The translations under genes and the position numbers were made by a program. A stretch of 64,000 nt of DNA from CAZTBB01 sp964611755 (GTDB taxonomy: Bacteria > Pseudomonadota > Alphaproteobacteria > Micavibrionales > Micavibrionaceae), in contig CAZTBB010000002.1 in NCBI GenBank assembly GCA_964611755.1, forward strand, positions 42,769 through 106,768, in the 5' to 3' direction. Position 1 is the first letter of the stretch; the number at the start of each line of letters is the position of its first letter. The notes below the pieces were generated by a model. It did no database searches and was not told the DNA's origin. It worked only from the letters and a program-made list of their open reading frames with translations. This document shows, piece after piece, positions 44,578 to 53,928 of this stretch.

Positions 44578-47445
44578 ATGAGCGCATCAGCAAAACTAGC
44601 CCCTATGAGTGAAATTGATTCTGCAGATGATAATGAGCTGTTTTTGGTGGATGGCTCGGGGTTTATTTTCCGTGCCTATTATGCCATCGCCTATAGTCGC
44701 GGGGAAATGACCAACCCGGCCGGTGTGCCGATTGGCGCTGTTTACGGCTATGTGAGCATGTTGCTCAAAATGCTCAAAGATTATCATGCGCCCTACATGG
44801 CGGTGATTTTTGATGCGGCGCGTGAAAATTTTCGCAATGATATTTACCCCGAATACAAAGCCAACCGCGATGAAACACCGGAAGATCTCATCCCGCAATT
44901 TCCGATTATTCGCGAAGCGACCGAAGCCTTTGATATACCGGCCATTGAAATGCCGGGTTATGAGGCGGATGATTTGATTGCCTCTTATGCCAAGCTGGCC
45001 AAGGAGCAGGGCAAGAAGGTTGTGATTGTCTCATCCGATAAGGACCTCATGCAGCTAGTGGATGAGAATGTACGCATGCTTGATCCGATGAAGGGCAAAT
45101 GGATTGGCCCCGACGAGGTCATAGAAAAATTTGGCGTTGGCCCTGATAAGGTGATTGATGTGCAGGCCTTGATGGGGGATGGCGTGGATAATGTGCCGGG
45201 TGTTCCGGGGATTGGCCCGAAAACAGCCTCGCAATTAATAGAGGAATATGGTGATCTGGAAACGCTTTTGGAGCGTGCCTCGGAGATCAAACAGAACAAG
45301 CGCCGCGAGTCATTGATCGAACATGCAGAGAATGCGCGTATCTCCAAGAAACTTGTGACATTGGTCGATGATGTGGACGTGCCTGTGGCGCTGAATGATT
45401 TGAAAACACATGATCCGGATAAGCCCAATTTGGTAGCGTTCATGCAAGAACATGGGTTTAATTCTTTGCTGAAACGTTTGGGGCAAGCGCCTGTTGCTCC
45501 AAAAATAGAGGCGGGGGGCGCATCCGCTTCGGCCTCCAGTTCTTCTTCTGCTTCGGGGCAGGTGCAAGACATACCGGATTTGCCGCCGATAGCACAGAAT
45601 GACTATGTACTGATTAATGATGCGGCGACCCTTCAAGACTGGGTTGATGAGGCCTATAAAGAAGGCCTGTTGGTGATTGATACGGAGACCACATCCCTCA
45701 CGCCTGCCAAAGCTGATCTGGTTGGGATATCTCTGGCCGTGAAGGCGGGACGTGCTGCCTATATTCCGCTTGGCCATGCGGGCGAGTTTGTTGATCTTCT
45801 CTCCGAGCCCAGTGCCGACGATATTCCGCAAATGGATATGGATGAGGCTCTCAAAATCTTGAAGCCTGTCTTGGAAGACCCCAGCGTCATGAAAGTTGCG
45901 CATAACATGAAATATGATTGGCAACTTTTTGCCGCGCGCGGCATTCAAATCAACCCCTGCGATGATACAATGCTGATCTCTTATGTGCTGGATGGGTCAT
46001 CCCATTCCCATTCCATGGATAATCTCTCGGATCGATTGCTGGATCATCAGCCGATAAAGTATGAAGAGGTGGCGGGCAAGGGTAAAAATCAGGTCACATT
46101 TGATCAGGTGAAAATCAGTGATGCGCTGGATTATGCCGCCGAAGATGCGGATATTACGCTCCGGCTTTATCATCATCTCAAGCCACGTCTGGCGCGCGAG
46201 AAAATGAGCTTTGTCTATGAGGTGATTGAGCGTCCGCTTATCCCTGTGATCGCCGCTATGGAGCTTGAGGGTATTAAGGTTGATCCCAAAATTTTGAATG
46301 ATATGAGTCAGGATTTTGGCAAGAAGCTTGTTATCCTTGAACAAGAGATTTACAAGCTCGCGGGCACAGAATTTAATGTCGGATCACCCAAGCAGGTCGG
46401 CGAAATTCTTTTTGGCAATATGGGTCTTCAGGGCGGTAAGAAAACCAAGACGGGGCAATGGTCAACCGATGTCTCGAAGCTGGAACAGCTTGCCGCCGAA
46501 GGACATGAGATTGTGGTCAAGATTTTGGAGTGGCGCCAGCTCTCAAAACTCAAATCAACCTATACCGATGCGTTGCAAGAAGAGATCAATCCCAAGACGG
46601 GCCGTGTCCATACATCCTTTTCAATGGCGCATACCACTACGGGCCGCTTATCATCCTCTGATCCAAACCTACAGAATATTCCGATCCGCACTGAAGACGG
46701 GCGTAAAATTCGTGAGGCTTTTGTGGCTGATGCCGGAAACATTATTGTCTCGGTTGATTATTCACAAGTCGAGCTACGTTTGGCCGCCGCCTTGGCAGGT
46801 ATTGAGGCGCTTAAGACGGCCTTTAAAAACGGAGATGATATTCACACAATGACAGCCGCGCAGGTCTTTGATTTACCGATCGAAGAGGTGACAGCAGAAG
46901 TGCGCCGTCAGGCCAAGGCTGTGAATTTTGGCATTATATACGGCATATCGGGTTGGGGACTGGCCAAGCAGCTCGGTTGTGATCCGGGTGAGGCCTCCGA
47001 ATTTATTCGCCGCTATCTGGATCGTTTTTCAGAGCTGCGTGACTTCATGGATAATGCGAAAGATGAGGCCAAAACACATGGGTTTGTGCGTACGCTTTAT
47101 GGGCGTAAATGTTTTATCCGCGGTGCACAGGATAAAAATCAGGCGGTGAAGGCGGGCGCAGAGCGGCAGGCGATTAATGCCCCGTTGCAGGGTACGGCTG
47201 CTGATATTATGAAGATCGCCATGGGTCAAATGCCGGCGGCCTTGAGCGCGGCCGGGCTTAAAACAAAAATGCTTTTGCAGGTGCATGACGAATTGATTTT
47301 CGAGGTTCCGGAAGCTGAAAAAGACAAAGCCATGGCCGTGATTTCAGATGTCATGGAGACGGCCTTCAAATTGCCGGGCTATGAGATTGATGTCCCTCTT
47401 GATGCCGAGGCCGGTGCGGGGGCGAGCTGGGCTGAGGCTCATTAA
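44578..47445 (+). CDS. polA: DNA polymerase I
   Basis: 955 residues with all three activities. The 5'-3' exonuclease covers about 1-310 (FLVDGSGFIFRAYYAI, GYEADDLIASYAK, GVPGIGPKTA). The 3'-5' proofreading domain keeps its acidic residues: D368-T-E in DTETTSL and the ExoIII-like DYAAEDADITLRLY. The polymerase domain shows motif A (VDYSQVELRLAA, D727), motif B (RRQAKAVNFGIIYGISGWG) and motif C (QVHDELIFEVP, D904). It fills gaps and replaces primers. A Ser/Ala-rich linker (about 312-325) separates the first two domains. Begins 13 bases after rlmB. Confidence 0.97.
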   Translation: MSASAKLAPMSEIDSADDNELFLVDGSGFIFRAYYAIAYSRGEMTNPAGVPIGAVYGYVSMLLKMLKDYHAPYMAVIFDAARENFRNDIYPEYKANRDETPEDLIPQFPIIREATEAFDIPAIEMPGYEADDLIASYAKLAKEQGKKVVIVSSDKDLMQLVDENVRMLDPMKGKWIGPDEVIEKFGVGPDKVIDVQALMGDGVDNVPGVPGIGPKTASQLIEEYGDLETLLERASEIKQNKRRESLIEHAENARISKKLVTLVDDVDVPVALNDLKTHDPDKPNLVAFMQEHGFNSLLKRLGQAPVAPKIEAGGASASASSSSSASGQVQDIPDLPPIAQNDYVLINDAATLQDWVDEAYKEGLLVIDTETTSLTPAKADLVGISLAVKAGRAAYIPLGHAGEFVDLLSEPSADDIPQMDMDEALKILKPVLEDPSVMKVAHNMKYDWQLFAARGIQINPCDDTMLISYVLDGSSHSHSMDNLSDRLLDHQPIKYEEVAGKGKNQVTFDQVKISDALDYAAEDADITLRLYHHLKPRLAREKMSFVYEVIERPLIPVIAAMELEGIKVDPKILNDMSQDFGKKLVILEQEIYKLAGTEFNVGSPKQVGEILFGNMGLQGGKKTKTGQWSTDVSKLEQLAAEGHEIVVKILEWRQLSKLKSTYTDALQEEINPKTGRVHTSFSMAHTTTGRLSSSDPNLQNIPIRTEDGRKIREAFVADAGNIIVSVDYSQVELRLAAALAGIEALKTAFKNGDDIHTMTAAQVFDLPIEEVTAEVRRQAKAVNFGIIYGISGWGLAKQLGCDPGEASEFIRRYLDRFSELRDFMDNAKDEAKTHGFVRTLYGRKCFIRGAQDKNQAVKAGAERQAINAPLQGTAADIMKIAMGQMPAALSAAGLKTKMLLQVHDELIFEVPEAEKDKAMAVISDVMETAFKLPGYEIDVPLDAEAGAGASWAEAH

Positions 47446-47501
47446 TTCATTTTTTCATCTATTCCTTTGCCAGTGATACGGGAATTTCATATGCTCTAAC
47501 C

Positions 47502-48263
47502 ATGAAACAAAAAATCTACATCCAAACAAATGATGAAGAAAGAATGGTGGCGTATCATTCTCATCCTGATGACTCAACTCCGGCTGTTGCCGGTGGGGCA
47601 TTGATTATGATGATTCATGGGTTTCCGGGCAATTCTGCGTCACATGATAAATTGTTTGATGAATTATCTGAATCCCTGATTAAGCAGGGGTTTCACACGT
47701 TGAGCTTTGATTTTTCCGGATGCGGTGAGAGCGAGGGGCAAGAGAAAAATTTTAGTCTGGAAAAGGCCTCACTGGATTTCAGAAGTGTTCTTGGCTGGAC
47801 CAAAGCACAAGGGTATGAGAGCTACATCTATATTGGTGAGGGGCTCGGGGCTACTCTTGGCATAATGAACTACCATAAATATGTATCCGCTATGGTGATG
47901 CTCTGGCCGATACTTGATCTCAAGAAACATGTGGAATTGCATTTTAAAAGCCTTACGGATGAAACCGAAGATGTGGGTTTTACCGTCAGGAATGGCCATC
48001 AAATCGGGTTTGATTTGGTCAAAGAGCTAGAGGAGACGGATCTGGCAGATAAAATTGCAAAAATCACAGAACCTGTGCTGATTATGCATGGCGCGGATGA
48101 TGATGTTGTGCCGATTGATCATCTGGATGTCATCAGAGAGCATGCAAGCGGCCGGCGCTTAGAGATTACATCATTTCAGGATGGTAATCATGGCCTTACG
48201 CAATCGAACCATCGCCATGCCATGGCCTATCATATTAAACAATTCGTCGAGCGCTATTTCTAG
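47502..48263 (+). CDS. Alpha/beta-hydrolase-fold protein lacking the nucleophile serine
   Basis: 253 residues. Fold features: oxyanion-type loop MIHGFPGNSASH, FDFSGCGESEGQEKNF, an acid-loop candidate IMHGADDDVVPIDH, and a terminal histidine in DGNHGLTQSN. The nucleophile elbow should read G-x-S-x-G but is G-E-G-L-G (IYIGEGLGATLG), with Gly114 (codon GGG) where Ser is expected. It may be inactive, or use another residue; Asp and His remain. Start ATG at 47502, 56 bases after polA. Closest in look to BAAT/Dienelactone-type hydrolases. Cytoplasmic. Confidence 0.82.
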   Translation: MKQKIYIQTNDEERMVAYHSHPDDSTPAVAGGALIMMIHGFPGNSASHDKLFDELSESLIKQGFHTLSFDFSGCGESEGQEKNFSLEKASLDFRSVLGWTKAQGYESYIYIGEGLGATLGIMNYHKYVSAMVMLWPILDLKKHVELHFKSLTDETEDVGFTVRNGHQIGFDLVKELEETDLADKIAKITEPVLIMHGADDDVVPIDHLDVIREHASGRRLEITSFQDGNHGLTQSNHRHAMAYHIKQFVERYF

Positions 48264-48298
48264 GCAGATTGATTTTACAATTTTATCACAGTTTTTGC

Positions 48299-48328
48299 TT
48301 GATTTTTGGGGCGTAAAGCCTGTATAAC
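48299..48328 (+). promoter_or_regulatory. Candidate rpmI-rplT promoter
   Basis: TTGATT (48299-48304), 18-base spacer, TATAAC (48323-48328), leaving a leader of about 80 bases before rpmI. A leader here fits the known L20 autoregulation in other bacteria, but the fold was not established. Confidence 0.4.
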
Positions 48329-48416
48329 CCATCCATTCACGTGATGATCTGGCTATTGATACGACGGCATGCCTCGATCATCCTTATGTTTAACCCTTTA
48401 TTTGAAGGAGATAAAA

Positions 48417-48641
48417 ATGCCGAAGATGAAAACGCACAGCAGTGCCAAGAAGCGATTCAAGGTCACTGCGAAAGGCAAAGTTAAGGCTCGTCAGGCCTTT
48501 ATGCGCCACATGCAAATGAACAAGCCAAAATCAATGAAGCGCAAGGCACGCGGAACAAATGTTCTGAGCGATGCTGATGCACGCATTGTATTGCGCAATT
48601 TCATTCCATATTCCCGTAAAGTTAGAAAGGCAGGTGCATAA
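48417..48641 (+). CDS. rpmI: 50S ribosomal protein L35
   Basis: 74 residues, strongly basic; the N-terminus MPKMKTHSSAKKRFKVTAKG is diagnostic for bL35. Slightly longer than the usual ~65 residues because of its C-terminal end. The start at ATG 48417 follows GAAGGAG; an upstream in-frame start at 48369 lacks support. It shares one base with rplT (TAATG). infC, which commonly precedes it, is not in this position. Confidence 0.95.
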   Translation: MPKMKTHSSAKKRFKVTAKGKVKARQAFMRHMQMNKPKSMKRKARGTNVLSDADARIVLRNFIPYSRKVRKAGA

Positions 48642-49018
48642 TGGCTCGCGTTAAAGGTGGACCTCGCGCACATGCGCGTCACGCAAAAGTGATTAAGAAA
48701 GCGAAAGGCTATTACGGTCGTCGCAAGAATTGTTTCCGTACAGCTGTTCAGGCGGTTGAGAAGGCAGGCCAGTATGCCTACCGCGATCGCCGTAACAAAA
48801 AGCGTAATTTCCGCGCTCTATGGATTCAGCGTATCAATGCAGCAGCACGCTTGCACAACCTGACATATTCTCAATTTATGTTTGGCTTGAAGCTCAGCGG
48901 TATCGAATTGGACCGTAAAGTTCTCTCTGATATTGCTATTCGTGATGAGGCCGGTTTTGCGGCGATCGCCAAGCAAGTTCAAGAGGCTTTGGATAAGAAC
49001 GCTAAAGCAGCTGCTTAA
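48641..49018 (+). CDS. rplT: 50S ribosomal protein L20
   Basis: 125 residues, typical for bL20; recognised from MARVKGGPRAHARHAKVIKK, YYGRRKNCFRTA, YRDRRNKKRNFRALWIQRIN and the C-terminal LDRKVLSDIAIRDEAGF. It binds 23S rRNA early in 50S assembly and in many bacteria represses its own operon. Coupled to rpmI by a one-base stop/start overlap, closed by a terminator at 49046-49072. Confidence 0.97.
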   Translation: MARVKGGPRAHARHAKVIKKAKGYYGRRKNCFRTAVQAVEKAGQYAYRDRRNKKRNFRALWIQRINAAARLHNLTYSQFMFGLKLSGIELDRKVLSDIAIRDEAGFAAIAKQVQEALDKNAKAAA

Positions 49019-49045
49019 GCTTTTTAAACTATACAAATTTTTAAG

Positions 49046-49072
49046 AAGACCCTCATCGTTAGGGTCTTTTTT
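49046..49072 (+). terminator. Rho-independent terminator after rplT
   Basis: Stem AAGACCCT (49046-49053) / AGGGTCTT (49061-49068), seven-base loop, then a T-run to 49072. Separates the ribosomal protein pair from the HAD gene. Confidence 0.88.
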
Positions 49073-49104
49073 ATTGCCTGATTTAAGCTAGAATAGAGGC
49101 CATC

Positions 49105-49770
49105 ATGGCAAAGAAATTTATCGTTTTTGATTGGAATGGAACATTATTATCGGATACGCGCCCATCGTGGCGGGCATCCAATCTGTGTTTGGAGTATTTT
49201 GGTAAAAACCCGATTAGCCTGAGCCATTTCCGCAACACATTTACCTTTCCGGTTATTCATTTTTATACACTCAATGGGTGCAGTGTTGATGAAATACTAG
49301 CAAAGAAAGAGGAATCTAACGTCCTGTTTCAATCGGCTTATGAGGATTTTGCGGCTAAAACGCGAACGCGATCAGGCGCACGTGCCTTGTTGGAGTGGAT
49401 TAAATCTGAAGGGCATCATGCGATTATTTTGTCGAATTATATGACCGACAAGATTAACGCGCATTTGGACAGGCTTGGTATTGCGCATTATTTTGGGCAT
49501 GTCTCGGCGCATGATTGCGATGGCACAACGATTTTACAAAGCACGACGAAGGCCGATCGTTTAAAGAACTTTATGGCTAAAAATGGCTATAACCCGGCGG
49601 ATACATATATAGTCGGCGACTCAATGGAGGAGCCTGACATTGCCCGTCACCTTGGCTTACAATCGATTGGAATTACGGAAGGCTATATCTCCGAAGCACG
49701 CTTGCGAAAGGCACGGCCAGATCATGTCGTTCATTCCTTGGGTGCGATACAAAAAATCCTTTGTCAATGA
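49105..49770 (+). CDS. HAD-superfamily hydrolase
   Basis: 221 residues. Motif I is D9-W-N11-G-T (FDWNGTLL; the second Asp is replaced by Asn, as in a known subset of the superfamily), motif II Ser in ILSNYMTDK, motif III/IV in YIVGDSMEEPDIARHLG. The helical cap lies between motifs I and II. A phosphatase of the phosphoglycolate-phosphatase-like group is likely; substrate unknown. GAGG at 49095-49098 precedes ATG 49105. It sits between rplT and pheS, 28 bases before the latter. Confidence 0.87.
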   Translation: MAKKFIVFDWNGTLLSDTRPSWRASNLCLEYFGKNPISLSHFRNTFTFPVIHFYTLNGCSVDEILAKKEESNVLFQSAYEDFAAKTRTRSGARALLEWIKSEGHHAIILSNYMTDKINAHLDRLGIAHYFGHVSAHDCDGTTILQSTTKADRLKNFMAKNGYNPADTYIVGDSMEEPDIARHLGLQSIGITEGYISEARLRKARPDHVVHSLGAIQKILCQ

Positions 49771-49798
49771 GACTGAGCCTTGTTAAAACAGATGCACT

Positions 49799-50899
49799 AT
49801 GAATGATATTGCTACTTTAAAAGACGAACTATCTGAACAAATTACAGCGGCCAATGATTTGAAGTCATTGGATGAGGTGCGCGTGTCCGTGCTTGGTAAG
49901 AAGGGGCGCATTACGGATCTTATGAAGACGCTGGGCGGTATGGACCCCGAAGAGCGCAAGACAAAAGGGCAAGCCCTGAACCAGCTCAAGGATGAAATTG
50001 CCGATTTGATTAAATCACAGGAAAGCGCTCTTAAACGTCAGGAGATGGATTCACGTCTGGCCAATGAAACAATTGATATCACCCTATCGACACGCCCGGA
50101 ACAAAAGGGTTCGATCCACCCGATCAGTCAAACCATGGAAGAGCTTGTGGCGATTTTTACAGCGATGGGTTTTTCGGTGGCCGAGGGGCCGGATATTGAA
50201 GATGATTGGCATAATTTTACGGCGCTGAACTTTCCGCCGGGGCACCCTGCGCGTGAAATGCAGGATACGTTTTTCTTGCCGCAAGACCCGGATGAAAGCG
50301 ATCCGGAACGCGCGCGTAAATTATTGCGCACGCACACATCCTCCGTGCAAATTCGCTATATGAGCGAAAACCAGAAACCGCCAATCAAGACCGTATGCTT
50401 TGGGCGTACCTATCGCTCTGATTATGATATGACGCACACACCGATGTTCCACCAGATGGAATGTTTGTATATCGATAAAGGTGTGACGATGGCGCATTTG
50501 AAAGGCTGCCTGACAGATTTTGTGCGTGCTTTCTTTAAGCTCGATGATTTGCCGGTGCGTTTCCGCCCCTCTTTCTTCCCGTTTGTTGAACCGGGCGCGG
50601 AGGTGGATATCGGCTATTACAAGGACGGCAAGGGGATCAAGCTTGGAAAAGCTAAAGACCCGGCTGACCAAAAATGGATGGAGATTTTAGGCTCCGGTAT
50701 GGTGCATCCAAATGTGCTGAAGAATTGCGGCATTGATCCGGAGGAATATCAAGGCTTCGCCTTCGGGATGGGCCTAGAGCGTACAACCATGTTGAAATAC
50801 GGAATCCCTGATTTGCGGACATTCTTTGAGAGCGATGTGCGCTGGCTTTCCCATTACGGGTTTGATCCCTTAAAACGCCCTAATCTGGCAACACAATAA
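49799..50899 (+). CDS. pheS: Phenylalanyl-tRNA synthetase alpha subunit
   Basis: 366 residues. N-terminal coiled coil (about 1-90) that contacts tRNA, then the class II catalytic core: motif 1 GSIHPISQTMEELVAIF, motif 2 CFGRTYRSDYDMTHTPMFHQME (in part) and motif 3 GFAFGMGLERTTMLKYGI. It charges tRNA-Phe as alpha2-beta2 with PheT. The usual neighbour pheT is about 3 kb downstream, separated by a GNAT gene and a reverse-strand M23 gene. Confidence 0.96.
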   Translation: MNDIATLKDELSEQITAANDLKSLDEVRVSVLGKKGRITDLMKTLGGMDPEERKTKGQALNQLKDEIADLIKSQESALKRQEMDSRLANETIDITLSTRPEQKGSIHPISQTMEELVAIFTAMGFSVAEGPDIEDDWHNFTALNFPPGHPAREMQDTFFLPQDPDESDPERARKLLRTHTSSVQIRYMSENQKPPIKTVCFGRTYRSDYDMTHTPMFHQMECLYIDKGVTMAHLKGCLTDFVRAFFKLDDLPVRFRPSFFPFVEPGAEVDIGYYKDGKGIKLGKAKDPADQKWMEILGSGMVHPNVLKNCGIDPEEYQGFAFGMGLERTTMLKYGIPDLRTFFESDVRWLSHYGFDPLKRPNLATQ

Positions 50900-50903
50900 C
50901 ATC

Positions 50904-51335
50904 ATGACCGGCATTGTTATTCGCCCCATTGAAGACACAGATTTTGGAGCGTGGCTTCCGCTGTGGGATGGCAATAATGGCGGTAAGCGCAATCAGGGCG
51001 TGACCACCACTACATGGGATCGTCTCACAACCGCCAATTCGGGTGTGTCTGGTTTGGGTGCGTTTCAGGGCACGCAAATGGTGGGCTTGTTGCATTATAT
51101 TACCCATCCGGTGACCGGGCATATCGAGCCCGCTTGCTATATGCAAGATCTGTACGTCTCGGATCATCATCGCCGCGTAGGCATCGCATCACAGTTGATT
51201 AAAGAATTGGCTAAAATTGGACAATCTAAAAACTGGGCCCGGATATATTGGTTCGCGGAAAGCACGGATGACGCGGCACAAGCGCTCTATCAAAAGATCG
51301 GCAGCAAGCTCGATTTTACACTGCATGTCATGTAA
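50904..51335 (+). CDS. GNAT-family N-acetyltransferase
   Basis: 143 residues. Shows the acetyl-CoA-binding block CYMQDLYVSDHHRRVGIASQLI (in part; the R/Q-x-x-G-x-A pattern is RRVGIA) and the C-terminal AESTDDAAQALYQKIGSK. It transfers acetyl groups to an amine; substrate unknown. It begins four bases after pheS, so is probably co-transcribed. Faces the M23 gene, 22 bases apart. Confidence 0.9.
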   Translation: MTGIVIRPIEDTDFGAWLPLWDGNNGGKRNQGVTTTTWDRLTTANSGVSGLGAFQGTQMVGLLHYITHPVTGHIEPACYMQDLYVSDHHRRVGIASQLIKELAKIGQSKNWARIYWFAESTDDAAQALYQKIGSKLDFTLHVM

Positions 51336-51357
51336 ATCATGAATAGGCCCAACGGGG

Positions 51358-53802
51358 TTAAGGCGCTGTCGGTGATCCCGGTGTTGGCGGGGCTTGCTCC
51401 GGCTCTTCAACCGGGTTTCGTCCCAGACCCGTCGCCTCAACCAGCCTATCAACAAAGTTTTGGCGTAGCGCATCAAAATCCACACTCTGGCCATCATCGT
51501 TTCCATTGAATAGATCAAAACCTCTTTGCCCCGGTGTGTAGGTGCAGAAATCATCCATCACAAGCTGGATCGCACTGCGTAGATCAGAGCCCTCATCAAT
51601 GTTTGCGATGTGTTCAATAACGCTGGATTCACAGAGCTGCCCGCGCATATGACCAAGAACCCCAAGCCAGCTCTGAGGGGTATCAATATCAAAAGAGCCA
51701 TCCAAACCATGCTCATCCGCATAGCTCAATAGAACTGCTTCGGTGTTATCGCCCTGAATGCCCAATACTTGCCCATACGCGCCAATAGTATTTTCAACAT
51801 CGGGCATAGCGGCGTGATGAGCAAATGGAAGGCCGCCTGTTGGTGTGCCCGGCGCTTGTGCTCTGATGCCACCCCCAAAATCATAGCGGTCATTTTGTCC
51901 ATCAAGAATATAGGGGCTTTTCTCCACTGTGCCTGGTCTTAATTCCTCCCATGCCAAAATATGGTCTTCATAGGATGGTTCAATTGAACGACGGTGTGGT
52001 CTGAATTCCCTTAACATGCGCGGGTTAAGCTCACCATCGGCATTCATGCCGGCGGTCATCGTAATCAGCGCATCACGTATACCTTGATCATTAATGTTAT
52101 AGCTAAAGAGAAGCTCCGGATCGACAGCGTAGAAATTACCATCGCTGTGATAGAGATATGTTTCATAATGTAAATGCGGGCCGTTTACGCGCCCTGTATC
52201 GCCAGATACGCCGAGGATATCATCCGGCATTACGGTATCACCCGTTGTTACATTTAGAGAATCAAGATGCGCCCGGCGTTCTATTAAAATGGGATTGCCA
52301 TATCTATCGGATGTTTGTGTCACCACTTCATTTCCGAAATTTCCATTGGGGCCTGCATGGGTCACAATCGCCGGAGCATTGCCTGTATGCGGCAAATCTC
52401 TGAGATAAATTGCATAATCTGTGCCTAAATGGGCCGTTTCATATCCTAAAACCGGATGTCGCCTCATACCAAAATCGCTGTTTGGAAGAATCTCTTCCTC
52501 ATTCACAATGGCCGGCGGTGCAACATTAATGTCTATATTATCGCGGTTGCCGTAATCACCTCTGCCAAAACCATAAAGTTCTCTGGCAACCTCTTCAGGT
52601 CCAAAGAACCAAAGAATTTCGCGTCGATCTTGAAAGGATAGATCCTCTATGTTGTTCATGAAATAACCAAGGACAGAGCTTGTAAAATTGTCCTCCGCAC
52701 CGGCTTGGTTGCTCATAAATCCGCCGCGCGTAAAATGTCCCGTGCGCTCCAAAGCCTGCTCAATAACATATAAATCATCATGGCTAACATTTTGCATGTT
52801 GGAAATCAAATTACCTTCGAGCAGTCTCTCTCTTAGTACCTCTTCTGCGGCCTCCTGGCTGAAGAGTATGCGCAATCCGTCAATGGTTATGTCTCTGATA
52901 CTATCATCGCGTGCACTTTGGGTTAGATCACCAAGCCATACGCCGCCGCGAAGATTTAATCGGCTGCGAATATCATCCAGATAATCGGGGTCTCTGAAAT
53001 CGCGGTGCGATAAAATGCGATCAATATCGAGACTTAAGTTTTCAGGCAGGCGGTTTTCAAGGCCGAATTCGAAGACGGCGCGCTCGGTTGCCGGGCCCCA
53101 ATCCCCATCAAGTCGCCCATCATATTTGCCATCAAGCCGAAGAAGAGCCTGCACCATTGTGCGATCATATTCAAAACCGCGGCTATCATACCCGTCACCG
53201 CTTGCAATGCGCCCTAAAAACCACTGCAACGATGTATCACGGTTCAGCGTATAAAATACAGCCTCAGCGACAGCCCTTGGAGAGTCGACATCCTGCGTTG
53301 ATAATGTTGGTATTCTGGTCAGAGCCTCAACCAAGGCACTATACTCACTCTCATTTAGGGATGAGAGTTCAATCTGGTATTCACCACGATCATAGCCGGC
53401 GCGTGCCATGATAGATCCAAGATCACGTGATAATTCTTCATATGTTTTTGGTGTCGTATAGCCGGTAGACCCCATAACCTGTCTGTCTGGATCGCCATCT
53501 CTTAATTCCATCAAGAAACGAAATTCAGGTGTAGAAGCCCAGCTAGCTCCGGTGTTTGGAATACGCCTGAAACTCATCTCAATTTCACCATCGCTGCGTT
53601 CGACAATCACTTCATTGAGAAGGGCTCTGGCTGCGGCTTCTTGGGGGCTAACGACGATACGATCAAGAAGATCTCGCTCTGGGTTTGACAGGCCCTGCAA
53701 AATACTTAGGCGCGATGAACTCGCCCCTGCTTCATCATATGCATTGGATAAATTTATCAGACTTTCAAGAACATCGTCTGGATTTTCCGGATTTTCCGCC
53801 AA
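51358..53802 (-). CDS. Large protein with peptidoglycan-binding-like and M23 endopeptidase domains
   Basis: 814 residues, TTG start after an AGAGGG site. Residues about 214-250 resemble a peptidoglycan-binding repeat (ALLRLDGKYDGRLDGDWGPATERAVFEF in part). About 430-560 form an M23 (LytM/lysostaphin-type) domain: zinc ligands in FGMRRHPVLGYETAHLGTDYA (in part; H-L-G-T-D) and the H-x-H motif GPHLHYE, with the connecting AHLDSLNVTTGDTV. Long unassigned N- and C-terminal regions are acidic and end in a Pro-rich tail. There is no N-terminal signal peptide, so the path to the cell wall is unclear. It may cut peptidoglycan cross-links. Lies in reverse between the pheS and pheT genes. Confidence 0.82.
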   Translation of the reverse strand: MAENPENPDDVLESLINLSNAYDEAGASSSRLSILQGLSNPERDLLDRIVVSPQEAAARALLNEVIVERSDGEIEMSFRRIPNTGASWASTPEFRFLMELRDGDPDRQVMGSTGYTTPKTYEELSRDLGSIMARAGYDRGEYQIELSSLNESEYSALVEALTRIPTLSTQDVDSPRAVAEAVFYTLNRDTSLQWFLGRIASGDGYDSRGFEYDRTMVQALLRLDGKYDGRLDGDWGPATERAVFEFGLENRLPENLSLDIDRILSHRDFRDPDYLDDIRSRLNLRGGVWLGDLTQSARDDSIRDITIDGLRILFSQEAAEEVLRERLLEGNLISNMQNVSHDDLYVIEQALERTGHFTRGGFMSNQAGAEDNFTSSVLGYFMNNIEDLSFQDRREILWFFGPEEVARELYGFGRGDYGNRDNIDINVAPPAIVNEEEILPNSDFGMRRHPVLGYETAHLGTDYAIYLRDLPHTGNAPAIVTHAGPNGNFGNEVVTQTSDRYGNPILIERRAHLDSLNVTTGDTVMPDDILGVSGDTGRVNGPHLHYETYLYHSDGNFYAVDPELLFSYNINDQGIRDALITMTAGMNADGELNPRMLREFRPHRRSIEPSYEDHILAWEELRPGTVEKSPYILDGQNDRYDFGGGIRAQAPGTPTGGLPFAHHAAMPDVENTIGAYGQVLGIQGDNTEAVLLSYADEHGLDGSFDIDTPQSWLGVLGHMRGQLCESSVIEHIANIDEGSDLRSAIQLVMDDFCTYTPGQRGFDLFNGNDDGQSVDFDALRQNFVDRLVEATGLGRNPVEEPEQAPPTPGSPTAP

Positions 53803-53928
53803 TGTTATACCCTCTAACCATCACTTTTGGGCTATTTTTCTTATCTTTTGGCCGTTTTTCGGTTGATCTTTATGGCCGCTTTTCGTTTACTAAAGCCCGT
53901 GAATTTACCCCTATAATAGAGACGAATT

